A stretch of DNA of 64,000 bases from Platynereis dumerilii (GCA_026936325.1 JAPTHN010000010.1:51767283-51831282); one strand, 5' to 3'; counted from the stretch's first letter, positions 32,220-44,960 are shown. A program made the numbers and translations. The notes: a model not told the origin generated them from the sequence alone.

Positions 32220-34069
32220 ACGCAACATGTGTGTACATAATCATCCATATTCTCATCTCCAGCATTCAGCAATCCACCACTTCTCATCTCCCGGTGATTG
32301 TCACAAAGTTACCTGACGGCTTAAGCATACAAGGTGGAGAGGACCTACGCCAAGTGGTGGCAACATGGAATGTTTACGTCACGTTGCAACCACCCCCATT
32401 TCCAGAGGACCTGGCACAGAGAGTTCATGATCTGCAGCACACCTTCAGACGAATAACAGAGCACCTCGGGGACTCCCATGACATTGACCTCCAGCCCTTC
32501 ATACTACGCAGAGCCAGGCTACAGCAGATTCTCAAAACAGAGCCAGGGCAAACAAGGTTCAAACGAGGGCTGCTCGATATTGGAGGAACACTCCTGCATC
32601 ATCTCTTTGGTGTCGCCACAGACGGACAACTACGTCGCTTCCAGGCTGCAGTACAGGAGACACAAGGACGTCAACAACAACTGGCACATGCCTATGACAG
32701 TTTGGCCACCATAGTCAACCAAACACAGGCGTACACCAAGCAGCTCGTCCTGCAAAAGAAGCACTGCCATGACCAGCTCGTTAAACTAGACTCGGCGATA
32801 ATCACACTGATGCAATCTCAGCAGGAACAAGCCAGCCTAATCCACAAGGTCACTCTCATGACAGACTTGGACCGCTACTTCGACACCCTGGACCTCGCTG
32901 CTCACCACTATCAGCAGGAGATCGCACTCTTCAGCAGACAAAGAGCCAGCCTCGACCGCGGCCAATTGACCATATCACTCCTCTCGCAACGCCAAATGCA
33001 AGACATACTGGGACAAGCAGCAGCCCAGCACAAAGTCGTGAGTAGCATTGATTGGTATTATCGCTTTCTATCAGTCACACCCTTGTGGCGAAAATCTTCT
33101 AGCCTATTATACCAAGTAGAGATCCCACTCATCTCGGATAAGCCAAGCCTACTGTACAACATTAAGGCATATCCAGTACCAGTGCATAACGCCTCCTTCT
33201 CAGTCAATTTGCAATTAGAGCCCAAATATGCACTGGACACCATATCAGGGGACCTCTATATTCCCAGAATTTGTGTCGGGAGGCAACCTTCGGCGTGCCT
33301 GGTCGGCCCGTCATATGGCCCAGACAGAATGAAATGCCCAAGGGGCATACTGACTAATCTCCCCAAGTTAGCCAGCTCCTGCAGAGCGACAATTCAGCCC
33401 TTTTCCCAAGACCCTTGGCTGTCAACCATTGATGTCAATCAATATGCCATAGCAACCCACGGCTCCACCTTGGCGATGAGGTGTCCGGGCATACCAGAAC
33501 GACACATCGAATTGTCCAGGGGCACATACAATATCACCTGTCTACAGCCATGCACTCTAGCTGGTCGACACTTTACAATCACATGTGTAGACAGACTGTA
33601 CATTTCCAAAACTTATGTAATGCCCATGGTCAACGTCACAAGTCACTTTAACTTCACACAAAGCATAAATGTGAGCCTATTGACAAAGGCAATACCCCAG
33701 CTTAAGGCATTAGCTGACGACCCCCCCTATATACACGACCTTGACGTTAAAGCACTCCTTCACCCCCAACCCCTCCCAGACCCCCCCAAATACTCATCGC
33801 TCACCTCCACATCCTTAATGACAATTGTCAACTTGACCCTTCTAACCCTGGCTGCCACGCTAGCGGCTCTCTGGTTTGCAAGACGTAAGTACCTTAGGTG
33901 CAAAAGCAAACAGAAACCCCCCACCAGCCAGGATGACGATTACGCCCCAGAAGCCATTCCCCTAGCGGTAACCAATGGAACCACTAGTGGGGGAACTCAG
34001 CGGCCACAGAATATATGGCCAATTCTGCCTAGGGCAAACGCTGAAGCATCCGCCCCCTCAATAGCGTAA
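32192..34069 (+). CDS. env: F-like envelope protein of the LTR element
   Basis: A 625-residue frame starting 28 bases before the pol stop. The N-terminus has a short hydrophobic stretch CVYIIIHILIS (about 13-23) that could be a signal peptide. At 122-125 RFKR is a furin-type site, followed by GLLDIGGTLLHHLFG, which resembles the fusion-peptide region of baculovirus F proteins and insect errantivirus envelopes. A coiled-coil-like Gln-rich segment follows. Cys-rich blocks sit at about 350-470, several N-glycosylation sequons are present, and a C-terminal membrane span VNLTLLTLAATLAALWFA (about 545-562) precedes a 60-residue tail. The assignment rests on layout and the cleavage/fusion block, not on a database search. 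Confidence 0.8.
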   Translation: MPPPHFALLNATCVYIIIHILISSIQQSTTSHLPVIVTKLPDGLSIQGGEDLRQVVATWNVYVTLQPPPFPEDLAQRVHDLQHTFRRITEHLGDSHDIDLQPFILRRARLQQILKTEPGQTRFKRGLLDIGGTLLHHLFGVATDGQLRRFQAAVQETQGRQQQLAHAYDSLATIVNQTQAYTKQLVLQKKHCHDQLVKLDSAIITLMQSQQEQASLIHKVTLMTDLDRYFDTLDLAAHHYQQEIALFSRQRASLDRGQLTISLLSQRQMQDILGQAAAQHKVVSSIDWYYRFLSVTPLWRKSSSLLYQVEIPLISDKPSLLYNIKAYPVPVHNASFSVNLQLEPKYALDTISGDLYIPRICVGRQPSACLVGPSYGPDRMKCPRGILTNLPKLASSCRATIQPFSQDPWLSTIDVNQYAIATHGSTLAMRCPGIPERHIELSRGTYNITCLQPCTLAGRHFTITCVDRLYISKTYVMPMVNVTSHFNFTQSINVSLLTKAIPQLKALADDPPYIHDLDVKALLHPQPLPDPPKYSSLTSTSLMTIVNLTLLTLAATLAALWFARRKYLRCKSKQKPPTSQDDDYAPEAIPLAVTNGTTSGGTQRPQNIWPILPRANAEASAPSIA

Positions 34070-34750
34070 GGCTTCGCCCACCCAAGGGTCAAGGTCAAAT
34101 AGGTCAGCACAAAGTAAAGGCACCCTATTCCACTTCTCACTCACTCTCGAACCCCCTTCCTATGTCTAAATACTCTACAATCTATCAAGCGATCTTGCTT
34201 CTCTTCAAACTCAAGTACCATCAATGCACGCTCATGACATCGTTTTCAGCAGATAGACGCCTGATCAAGTCCTCGTGTCATAAGTTGCCCTCACATCCGC
34301 GACACAAGGGCACCATCTCGCGATTCAAAGACTCTGTCGATTAGAAAACACAATTTGTATATACGTATCAGATGGATTGTATTGTATTATATTGCATTGT
34401 ATTTAAATCATCCTAATGTATTCTTCTGTACCTCCTTCAACTCTTTCTACGTCGCACTGTCACACAGTGCATCTCTCTCATCTCATCACTATCAGTTAGC
34501 ACTCTTATATCATTAGTAGATGTTGTCATAAAATACACAAAAAGGCTCTAATCTTCACGCTACTCTTTGCACACCAGCAAGGATAACAAATTTAGTCCCA
34601 TTGTACATAAAGCTGATCATTTTTCATACATCACCCTGATCTCATCCCTTTATCAGGATAACCAAGCTCAACGAATTTATCTCATGATAACATGTATATT
34701 GTCTGTCCAACAATAACTGATTTTATCACTAGGGATAATTGATTGACCTT
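34070..34750 (+). other. 3' untranslated region of the LTR element
   Basis: About 680 bases between the envelope stop and the polypurine tract. A 60-residue frame at 34,162 is not supported. No repeats or further genes were seen. Confidence 0.7.
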
Positions 34751-34764
34751 AAAAAAGAGGGGAG
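34751..34764 (+). other. polypurine tract
   Basis: AAAAAAGAGGGGAG, five bases before the 3' LTR: the expected plus-strand priming site. Confidence 0.85.
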
Positions 34765-34769
34765 ACCTA

Positions 34770-35345
34770 TGTAGAGAACAGGGGTCAATTTATGTATGTT
34801 TATATGTCCAGCATTTTTATATAATTGTATTTATGAAATAGTATCTTACCTGCATTTCACATGAACACTACATGGAGCATCCCTCTAATGAAATGCCCAT
34901 AGCATTACAAGAAGAGGATGACATGGCAGATGGGCAAGCTGCTGCTAAGCAGCATCATAATTAAGCTGAGCTTCAAGGACTGTTCAAGGATAAGCCAGCT
35001 GTTCAAGGACTGATCAGAAAGCCCCACAGCTGCCCATGGGATATTGTATATTAAATTGTGTATTGTCATTATTATGTGAATGCTGTAATTGTATGCTTGT
35101 TGAAGATTGATGTGCTGGCAGATGCAGCCAGCTGTTGAGTTTGTCTGGCCTATAAAAGGCAAACCTTGATCTCAATAAAGCAGTTAATATCTGGGACTGA
35201 AGTAAAGAGCAACTTTACTCTCTGTTGTCATTTCATATCCAGTTCTAGTATTTGCTTAGTTAAGCCATAGGTACAGAGTATCCATCTTCCGGCATGCACA
35301 TTCAGGATTGACCTTAGCCGGATTGATGGGCCTATGGACTTTTCA
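34770..35345 (+). repeat. 3' LTR
   Basis: 576 bases, the same length as the 5' LTR and no difference found in a by-eye comparison. Followed by the target duplication ACAT at 35,346-35,349. Confidence 0.95.
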
Positions 35346-36132
35346 ACATGTGGCGATGCACAAAGTAGACTTTATGGCCAGGGAACTCACCAACAAAACG
35401 TGGCACCAGAAGAAAGAAGTTTTGAAAGATCGTGATGGTGATTCAGCAATTTCTCAAGCATTATCATGGACGCAATGGATCAAAGTAAGACAAACTTGCC
35501 TCACCTCAGTGGTTAGGTTTTCCCAAAGGACTGTAACGCTGCAAAAACTACACATTGTTGGAGGTGAAGTTCATGGAAAGAAGGTTCATGTTTTGATGGA
35601 TTTCCTGCAATCAGGGACAGACGCAGGTAGGGCGATGCCACCAGATGAAATTTTAAATATATTTACATGATAGTTATATTAACATGAAGTCACGGTATGT
35701 AGAGGGCTATGCGTTCCGCGGTGCGATTACCCTGTAGACCCCAAAAAGAATTTTGTGGATTTATGCCGGCCTAAAATGCCCTCATATTCAAACTTAACTC
35801 TCAATGGCCTACTATGCATCTGAAAAGAAAACTCACAGATCAGAAGTTAACTCCCACAATCTGCATCCAGCTTTACAAGTGTGGGCATGAAAATAAACGG
35901 CCAGACACATGAGGATATTGATCAGCATTCTTCACAAATATCCATTAAACTGAAGAAAAAAGATACCGGTACATTCCCCGATTTGCTGCATTTAAGCAAT
36001 ACCAAGATGATCATGGTTGTCAATCTGAAAATTGCTGCAAAATTTTACCGTTTGTCTATGACATTAAAAGCTGGCTCAGTCCACACCTACAGGGAATTCA
36101 TAATTACAGCTTTCCTAGTGTTTACAGGATCT

Positions 36133-36930
36133 ACAGGGATCAGGCCAATCATGTCAGATATAGATTGGCATCCAACATCTGGGTAGTCATAAATTGAATT
36201 GTTTCACCTTGAAGACTTGGGCAGACAGAGAGTGACAAATGGCCAACCACTGCTTTTACCACCAAGGATCAGGCCAATCATGTCATGTCAGATGCAGAAT
36301 AGCATACAACATCTGGGGAGTCATCACTTAAATTGTTTCACCTTGACGACTTGGGCAGACATAGAGTGCCAAATGGCCAACCACACTTTTACCATCAAGG
36401 ATCAGGCCAATCATGTCATGTCAGATGCAGAGTGGCATACAACATCTGGGGAGTCATCACTTAAATTGTTTCACCTTGACGACTTGGGCAGACATAGAGT
36501 GCCAAATGGCCAACCACACTTTTACCATCAAGGATCAGGCCAATCATGTCATGTCAGATGCAGAGTGGCATACAACATCTGGGGAGTCATCACTTGAATT
36601 GTTTCGCCTTGAAGACTTGGGCAGACAGAGAGTGCCAAATGGCCAACCATTGCTTTACCACCAAGGATCAGGAAAATCATGCCATGTCAGATGCAGAATG
36701 GCATACAACATCGGGGAGTAATCACTTGAATTGTTTCGCCTTGAAGACTTAGGCAGACAGAGAGTGCCAAATGGCCAACCACTGCTTTACCACCAAGGAT
36801 CAGGAAAATGATGCCATGTCAGATATAGATTGGCATCCAACATCTGGGTAGTCATAAATTGAATTGTTTCACCTTGAAGACTTAGGCAGACATAGAGAGC
36901 CAAATGGCCAACCACTGCATTTACCACCAA
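36133..36930 (+). repeat. 134-bp minisatellite, M4 array (~6 units)
   Basis: Diverse units (GACGACTTGGGCAGACATAG and GAAGACTTAGGCAGAC variants), resembling those of M2 in order and variants, which supports common descent of the M2 and M4 arrays. Confidence 0.9.
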
Positions 36931-38296
36931 ATTCGGAATGTCAAGACATGGATACGAAAAACAACAGGATTATGGTACATGAACTCTTGATTAAAAACAG
37001 CAAGTACACTATGGACTTCAATAATTCTTAAAGAACTTTAATTCTTTAACAGTTCATCAAGTATAATGAATTTTAATGTGCAACTTTAATGTTGTTTTTT
37101 GTCATGTAGCTACTTGGACAAATTGATTTAAGCACTTAGTGATTTAATTGGACTTTGGATTATTCTTAACTTTACGTCTGCATTAACTTATGTTTTATTC
37201 AAAATATTCTAGTGATTTGTTGAAGGGTTGTCCATAAGGTTTTTTATGTAGCAGAAAAATGAACTTGCCAGTGATTGAATGCTAAAATTTTCTTTCCGCA
37301 AATACCAATGAATGTGGACCTCATTGTTGTTGGCCTTGTATCAGTCAGTGCTTCAAATTTTGGTCACTATCAACCAATTTTTCCTGGAATGACAAAGATT
37401 AATGTAGTTTAGTTATTTTACTTAATGTTACTGTTTGGTAGAGGAATAATCAACTCTAATTTACAAAAATTTTAGGAAAATGCATCGAGAAAAAGAAATA
37501 TAACATCAGAACAAGAATGGTATGATAATTAATTGCAATCCCTGGCAATATATGTCACTGATGTGCCTTAGCTTTCTGCAAGACGGCAGTAAAGAAATCA
37601 CTCCCTGCAGAATGCAGCTCTTTGTCAAATTACACTAAGTCATAAACACTCTCAAACAGGACACAAGTCAGCAATTGAAACTTATTGAACTGTACAAAGA
37701 AACAGTATTCTCAGAGAAAAAAGAAGTGAGTGAATGAGTGAGTTTGTGGTTTACGCCTAATCAGCACCAGTGTGGTCTATTTAGAGGCAACAGAGAAAAA
37801 AGGAAACACATCATATATTGTGCATTTCATCGGGGGCATTTGATAATGTTGATATGTCAGCAAGTATGGTCCAAGCCACTTGGAATAAGTGTTAGTACTA
37901 ATACACATTGTGAGTGAATGATGAAGAAGATTTTCCCATCCAATTAACCTGGGTTGAACATTTCATTTCATAGAGGACAAATTTTCATAGGTGATCAGCA
38001 CCCGAGTCTCAATACTACTGGGTCTTTGTGTAGAGGATATATACATTAAATATGCTTCCCTGCGCAAAGATGTTACAAAATCAGTTTTTTTACAAACAGT
38101 TGAAAGAAAAATTTCATTATGTATGTGTCCATCCAGAAGGATGCATCACAAGTGGCAATGTACAAAGTAGGCTTCATGACCAGAGAACTCACCAACAAAA
38201 CTCTGCTCCAGAAGAAAGAAGTTTTGAAAGGTCGTGATGAATACGTGAGTACAACTGAAAAGCTAGGGCAGTTAGTGATTCAGCAATTGCTCAAGC

Positions 38297-38459
38297 GATT
38301 GCGGTTGAAGTTTCGTAGGTCTTTGGTAGCAGCAATAAAAAGAAATCAGAATCATCATAAGAATTAATTGTGGTCGGTCCAGACCCGTTTAATTACGATG
38401 TTTCTGCACTAATTACCTGGCATCATTGCACGTTTGTCAATACGCACAGAAAAGATATA

Positions 38460-38501
<42 letters not shown>

Positions 38502-39019
38502 TTTTGATAGTTCCTATTTGAAATTTTCGTTTATCCAGCAGTTAAATGTTACGAGCGTTGGCTAAATGGCTGCGGTCGGTCCAGACCCTCCAAATATTAA
38601 GCTAATGGCCGGGCAAAAACTGTTGATGTTTTCGATTGAGCGCTAATCGTCATTGAGTGAACAAACATTCATTTCATTTATTTATTTATTTATTTATTTT
38701 TGGTAGTTTTTATTCATGCATTTATTTATCTATGCATGTATGCATTTAATCGTATTCTCGTGCGACTTGCCAGGAATAGGGTTAATGTTAAAGTAAATAA
38801 TGAAAAAGATGAAATATATATGTAATTTATGAAACTTTGTATGTTACTGAGTCACCAACTGTTGTTACGCACAGATCAAGCCTAAATAATCATGCACTGC
38901 ACCCTATCTTCAGTCAGTTCGACGCATGCAAGCAGCCAGAAGTAGCTTCAAGAGAGGTCACAACCAATTCGGTTAGACCTGAAACATCTACAAATCTACA
39001 AATCTACAAATCTACAGAT
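38297..39019 (+). repeat. insertion shared with M3
   Basis: Same insert as 23,309-24,011 with the same boundaries. The main difference is a poly(A) tract of about 35 bases (38,463-38,498) where M3 has a shorter, interrupted A-run. Confidence 0.7.
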
Positions 39020-40225
39020 ATCATGGAAGCAATGGATCAAAGTAAGACAAACTTGGCCCACCTCAGACGTTAGGTTTTCCAAAGGATTGTAACAATGCTA
39101 AAACTGCACATTGTTGAAGGTGAAGTTCAGGGAAAGAAGATTTTTTATGGATTTCATGCAACCAGGGACAGAGGTAGTATTGCATTGACTGAACTCGATC
39201 ACCCAAGAAAACAGTGTCGCTGGAATAACTACAATGTAGCTGAAAATTCTGTCGATGCTATGTTGCGTCGCATGGTTAAAAACGTTTATGTACCAAATAT
39301 AAAGCATCTACATTTAGTTGCAATTGAGTAATTAACAAATTACCAACAATAAGTCGTGAAATTCCTCAGAATCTGACGCCACATTTGCGTCAATTTATTT
39401 GAGCATTTTGTGACGTCATTGCTACAATCGTATGACGTCATAATCACATTCCTGAGCACAGAAATGGACATGGACGTAATGACAACGTTTTGATAACAAA
39501 ATATCTTTCAAGACTGATTCTAGGAGCAGTGAGGAGTTGAGGCAGGACACAAGAATTTATTTATGAAGTTGACCCATTACTTTGAAGGCTTGTGGAGTTA
39601 GGTTGCCAGGTCTTTTATCATTATGCAGGAATTAACAGATCGAGTTCACAAGGGGGAAGTGTCTCTGACCCAGAACTGCAGTCCCCTGCATTTCTAGGAT
39701 CAGAAGCAGAGCTCAGACTAGGACAGAGGCAGGTGTTGGATGCCACCAGATAAAATTTTAGATATATTTACATGCTAGTTATATCAACATGAAGTCACGT
39801 TTTGTTGAGGGCTATGCATTCTGCGATGCGATAACCCTAGAGACCCCCATAAGCAATTTTCTGGATCCTGCCTTAAAAGGCCTCATAATTCAAACTTGAC
39901 TCTCAATGGCCGACTATGCATCTGAACAGATATCTCACAAAATCAGAAGCTAACACCCACAATCTGCATCCAGCTTGACAAGTGTGGGCATGAAAATAAA
40001 TGGCCAGACACATGAAGATATTGATCAGAAATCTTCACAAATATCCATTCAACTGAAGAAAAAAGATACCGAGACACCTGAATTGCTCACCTGAATAAGT
40101 GATAACATAATGGTCATGGTTGTCAATCTGAAACTTGTTGCAAAAGTCTACTGTTTGTCTATGACATTAAAAGCTGGCTCAGTCCACACCTACGGGGAAT
40201 TCATAATTACAGATTTCCTCATGTT

Positions 40226-41952
40226 TACAATCATGTCAGATGCAGAGTGGCATCCCACACCTGGGTCATCACTTGAACTGTTTCACCTTGAAGGCTTGGG
40301 CAGACAGAGAGTGCCAAATGGCCAACCACTGCTTTTACCACCAAGGATCAGGCCAATCATGTCATGTCAGATGCAGAGTGGCATCCAACACCTGGGGAGT
40401 CATCACTTGAACTGTTTCACCTTGAAGACTTGGGCAGACAGAGAGTGCCAAATGGCCAGCCACTGCTTTTACCACCAAGGATCAGGCCAATCATGTCATG
40501 TCAGATGCAGAGTGGCATCCAACACCTGGGGAGTCATCACTTGAACTGTTTCACCTTGAAGACTTGGGCAGACAGAGAGTGCCAAATGGCCAACCACTGC
40601 TTTTACCACCAAGGATCAGGCCAATCATGTCATGTCAGATGCAGAGTGGCATCCAACACCTGGGGAGTCATCACTTGAACTGTTTCACCTTGAAGACTTG
40701 GGCAGAAAGAGAGTGCCAAATGGCCAGCCACTGCTTTTACCACCAAGGATCAGGCCAATTATGTCATGTCAGATGAAGAGTGACATCCAACACCTGGGGA
40801 GTCATCACTTGAACTGTTTCACCTTGAAGACTTGGGCAGACAGAGAGTGCCAAATGGCCAACCACTGCTTTTACCACCAAGGATCAGGCCAATCATGTCA
40901 TGTCAGATGCAGAGTGGCATCCAACACCTGGGGAGTCATCACTTGAACTGTTTCACCTTGAAGACTTGGGCAGACAGAGAGTGCCAAATGGCCAGCCACT
41001 GCTTTTACCACCAAGGATCAGGCCAATCATGTCATGTCAGATGAAGAGTGACATCCAACACCTGGGGAGTCATCACTTGAACTGCTTCACCTTGAAGACT
41101 TGGGCAGACAGAGAGTGCCAAATGGCCAGCCACTGCTTTTACCACCAAGGATCAGGCCAATCATGTCATGTCAGATGAAGAGTGACATCCAACACCTGGG
41201 GAGTCATCACTTGAACTGCTTCACCTTGAAGACTTGGGCAGACAGAGAGTGCCAAATGGCCAGCCACTGCTTTTACCACCAAGGATCAGGCCAATCATGT
41301 CATGTCAGATGCAGAGTGGCATCCAACACCTGGGGAGTCATCACTTGAACTGTTTCACCTTGAAGACTTGGGCAGACAGAGAGTGCCAAATGGCCAACCA
41401 CTGCTTTTACCACCAAGGATCAGGCCAATCATGTCATGTCAGATGCAGAGTGGCATCCAACACCTGGGGAGTCATCACTTGAACTGTTTCACCTTGAAGA
41501 CTACGGCAGACAGAGAGTGCCAAATGGCCAGCCACTGCTTTTACCACCAAGGATCAGGCCAATCATGTCATGTCAGATGAAGAGTGACATCCAACACCTG
41601 GGGAGTCATCACTTGAACTGCTTCACCTTGAAGGCTTGGGCAGACAGAGAGTGCCAAATGGCCAGCCACTGCTTTTACCACCAAGGATCAGGCCAATCAT
41701 GTCATGTCAGATGAAGAGTGACATCCAACACCTGGGGAGTCATCACTTGAACTGCTTCACCTTGAAGGCTTGGGCAGACAGAGAGTGCCAAATGGCCAGC
41801 CACTGCTTTTACCACCAAGGATCAGGCCAATCATGTCATGTCAGATGAAGAGTGACATCCAACACCTGGGGAGTCATCACTTGAACTGTTTCACCTTGAA
41901 GACTTGGGCGGACAGAGAGTGCAAAATGGCCAACCACTGCTTTTACCACCAA
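40226..41952 (+). repeat. 134-bp minisatellite, M5 array (~13 units)
   Basis: Exact 134-bp periodicity. The array mixes CAGAGTGGCATCC and AAGAGTGACATCC variants in blocks, a pattern of unequal exchange or slippage of multi-unit segments. The last units share GCTTGGGCAGAC with the M6 array. Confidence 0.95.
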
Positions 41953-42155
41953 ATTCAGAAGGTGAAGACATGGATGCGAACAACAACAGGATTGTGGTAC
42001 ATGAACACTTTATTAAAAACTTCAAGTGCATTATGGACTTTAATAAGTCTGTAAGAACTTTAATTTTTTAACAGTTTACCAAGTATAATAAATTTTGATA
42101 TACAACTTTAATGCTGATTTTGTCATGTAGCTACTTGAGGATAGTAATTTTTTTT

Positions 42156-44960
42156 TTCATTTCATATAGGACAAATTTCCATTGGGTACATGGACTATTA
42201 CGAATCAATCATTGGAGATCAGCACCCGGATCTCAATACTACTGGGTCTTTGTGTAAAGGATATTTACATTAAATATGCTTCCCTGCACAAAAATGTCAC
42301 AAAATCAGTTTTTTACAAACTGTGGAAAGAAAAATGTCATGATGTATGTGTCCATCCAGAAGGATGCATCACAAGTGGCGATGTGCAAAGTAGGCGTTAT
42401 GGCTGAAGAACTCTCCAACAAAACTTGGCACCAGAAGAAAGAATTTTCGAAAGATCGTGATGAACACTTAAGGACAACTGAAAAGCTGGGGCAGTTAGTG
42501 ATTCAGCAATTTCTCAAGCATTATCATGGAAGCAATGGATCAAAGTAAGACAAACTTGGCCCACCTCAGACGTTAGGTTTTCCAAAGGATTGTAACAATA
42601 CTAAAACTGCACATTGTTGGGGGTGAAGTTTTTTTTAATGGATTTCCTGCAACCTGGGACAGAGCAGGTCAGGGCCACTTGCATTGACTGAACTCGATCA
42701 CCACAGAAAACAATTTATTTGAGCATTTTGTGACGTCATTGCTACAATCGTATGAATTCATAATCACATTCCTGAGCACAGAAATGGACATGGATGTAAT
42801 GACAGCGTTTTGATAACAAAATATCTTTCAAGACTGATTCTAGGAGCAGTGAGGAGTTGAGGCAGGTCACAAGAATTTATTTATGAAGTTGACCCATTAC
42901 TTTGAAGGCTTCTGGAGTTTGGTTGCCAGATCCAGCATGAAAAAACCTCATAATTCAAACTTGACTCTCAATGGCCTACTGGGCATCAGAACAGATATCT
43001 CACAAAATCAGAAGTTAACACCCACAATCTGCATCCAGCTTTACAAATGTGGGCATGAAAATAAATGGCCAGACAGGCAGACACATGAGGTTATTGATCA
43101 GAAATCTTCATAAATATTCATTCAACTGAAGAAAAAAGATACCGATACCTGAATTGCTCACCTGAATAAGTGATACCACAATGGTCATGGTTGTCAATCT
43201 GAAACTTGTTGCAAAATTTTACCGTTTGTCTATGACATTAAAAGCTGGCTCAGTCCACACCTACGGGGAATTCATAATTACAGCTTTCCTCGTGTTTACA
43301 GTCATGTCAGATGCAGAGTGGCATCCAACACCTGGGGAGTCATCACTTGAACTGTTTCACCTTGAAGACTTGGGCAGACAGAGAGTGCCAAATGGCCAAC
43401 CACTGCTTTTACCACCAAGGATCAGGCCAATCATGTCATGTCAGATGCAGAGTGGCATCCAACACCTGGGGAGTCATCACTTGAACTGTTTCACCTTGAA
43501 GACTACGGCAGACAGAGAGTGCCAAATGGCCAGCCACTGCTTTTACCACCAAGGATCAGGCCAATTATGTCATGTCAGATGAAGAGTGACATCCAACACC
43601 TGGGGAGTCATCACTTGAACTGTTTCACCTTGAAGACTTGGGCAGACAGAGAGTGCCAAATGGCCAACCACTGCTTTTACCACCAAGGATCAGGCCAATC
43701 ATGTCATGTCAGATGCAGAGTGGCATCCAACACCTGGGGAGTCATCACTTGAACTGTTTCACCTTGAAGACTTGGGCAGACAGAGAGTGCCAAATGGCCA
43801 GCCACTGCTTTTACCACCAAGGATCAGGCCAATCATGTCATGTCAGATGAAGAGTGACATCCAACACATGGGGAGTCATCACTTGAACTGCTTCACCTTG
43901 AAGACTTGGGCAGACAGAGAGTGCCAAATGGTCAGCCACTGCTTTTACCACCAAGGATCAGGCCAATCATGTCATGTCAGATGAAGAGTGACATCCAACA
44001 CCTGGGGAGTCATCACTTGAACTGCTTCACCTTGAAGACTTGGGCAGACAGAGAGTGCCAAATGGCCAGCCACTGCTTTTACCACCAAGGATCAGGCCAA
44101 TCATGTCATGTCAGATGCAGAGTGGCATCCAACACCTGGGGAGTCATCACTTGAACTGTTTCACCTTGAAGACTTGGGCAGACAGAGAGTGCCAAATGGC
44201 CAACCACTGCTTTTACCACCAAGGATCAGGCCAATCATGTCATGTCAGATGCAGAGTGGCATCCAACACCTGGGGAGTCATCACTTGAACTGTTTCACCT
44301 TGAAGACTTGGGCAGACAGAGAGTGCCAAATGGCCAGCCACTGCTTTTACCACCAAGGATCAGGCCAATCATGTCATGTCAGATGAAGAGTGACATCCAA
44401 CACCTGGGGAGTCATCACTTGAACTGCTTCACCTTGAAGGCTTGGGCAGACAGAGAGTGCCAAATGGCCAGCCACTGCTTTTACCACCAAGGATCAGGCC
44501 AATCATGTCATGTCAGATGAAGAGTGACATCCAACACCTGGGGAGTCATCACTTGAACTGCTTCACCTTGAAGGCTTGGGCAGACAGAGAGTGCCAAATG
44601 GCCAGCCACTGCTTTTACCACCAAGGATCAGGCCAATCATGTCATGTCAGATGAAGAGTGACATCCAACACCTGGGGAGTCATCACTTGAACTGTTTCAC
44701 CTTGAAGACTTGGGCGGACAGAGAGTGCAAAATGGCCAACCACTGCTTTTACCACCAAATTCAGAAGGTGAAGACATGGATGCGAACAACAACAGGATTG
44801 TGGTACATGAACACTTTATTAAAAACTTCAAGTGCATTATGGACTTTAATAAGTCTGTAAGAACTTTAATTTTTTAACAGTTTACCAAGTATAATAAATT
44901 TTGATATACAACTTTAATGCTGATTTTGTCATGTAGCTACTTGAGGATAGTAATTTTTTT
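42156..44960 (+). repeat. module M6 (head-truncated)
   Basis: Starts at CATTTCATATAGGACAAATTTCC, directly after the cut tail of M5, and ends at the same cut tail. M6 and M7 are offset by 2,806-2,822 bases and almost identical, so they arose by a recent tandem duplication of an already truncated module. Confidence 0.88.
43301..44758 (+). repeat. 134-bp minisatellite, M6 array (~11 units)
   Basis: Same unit. The variant order in the right half matches the right half of the M5 array, indicating descent from it. Confidence 0.95.

Larger units (their letters stand above)
26200..35345 (+). mobile_element. whole-looking Ty3/Gypsy-type LTR element with envelope-like frame
   Basis: A 9,146-bp element: 576-bp LTRs (TG...CA) that look identical by eye, a PBS directly after the 5' LTR, gag, pol in the order PR-RT-RH-IN, a third F-like envelope frame, a polypurine tract and a 4-bp target duplication. 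Pol order and the YIDD and HHCC/DDE boxes place it in Metaviridae (Ty3/Gypsy). The three-frame layout resembles errantivirus-type elements. It looks whole, with no breaks noted. Identical LTRs imply a very recent insertion. It sits in a tandem module whose other copies have the empty site. Confidence 0.95.
26021..37640 (+). repeat. module M4, split by the LTR element
   Basis: A-type module lacking its head. It starts at AAATCAGTCATTGGAGATC, is broken at 26,199 by the LTR element, resumes at 35,346 with ACATGTGGCGATGC, and continues through a six-unit minisatellite to an AT-rich tail identical in kind to that of M2. Confidence 0.85.
37641..42155 (+). repeat. module M5
   Basis: B-type module, closest to M3. 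It shares the 23,309-type insertion (38,297-39,019) but lacks the 802-bp TIR element. Its minisatellite has about 13 units. Its tail is cut after GTAGCTACTTGAGGATAG and joined to M6. Confidence 0.85.

Noticed and set aside
27442-32265. Minus-strand frames of 60-163 residues inside gag and pol
   Set aside because: Shadows of the strongly coding plus strand.
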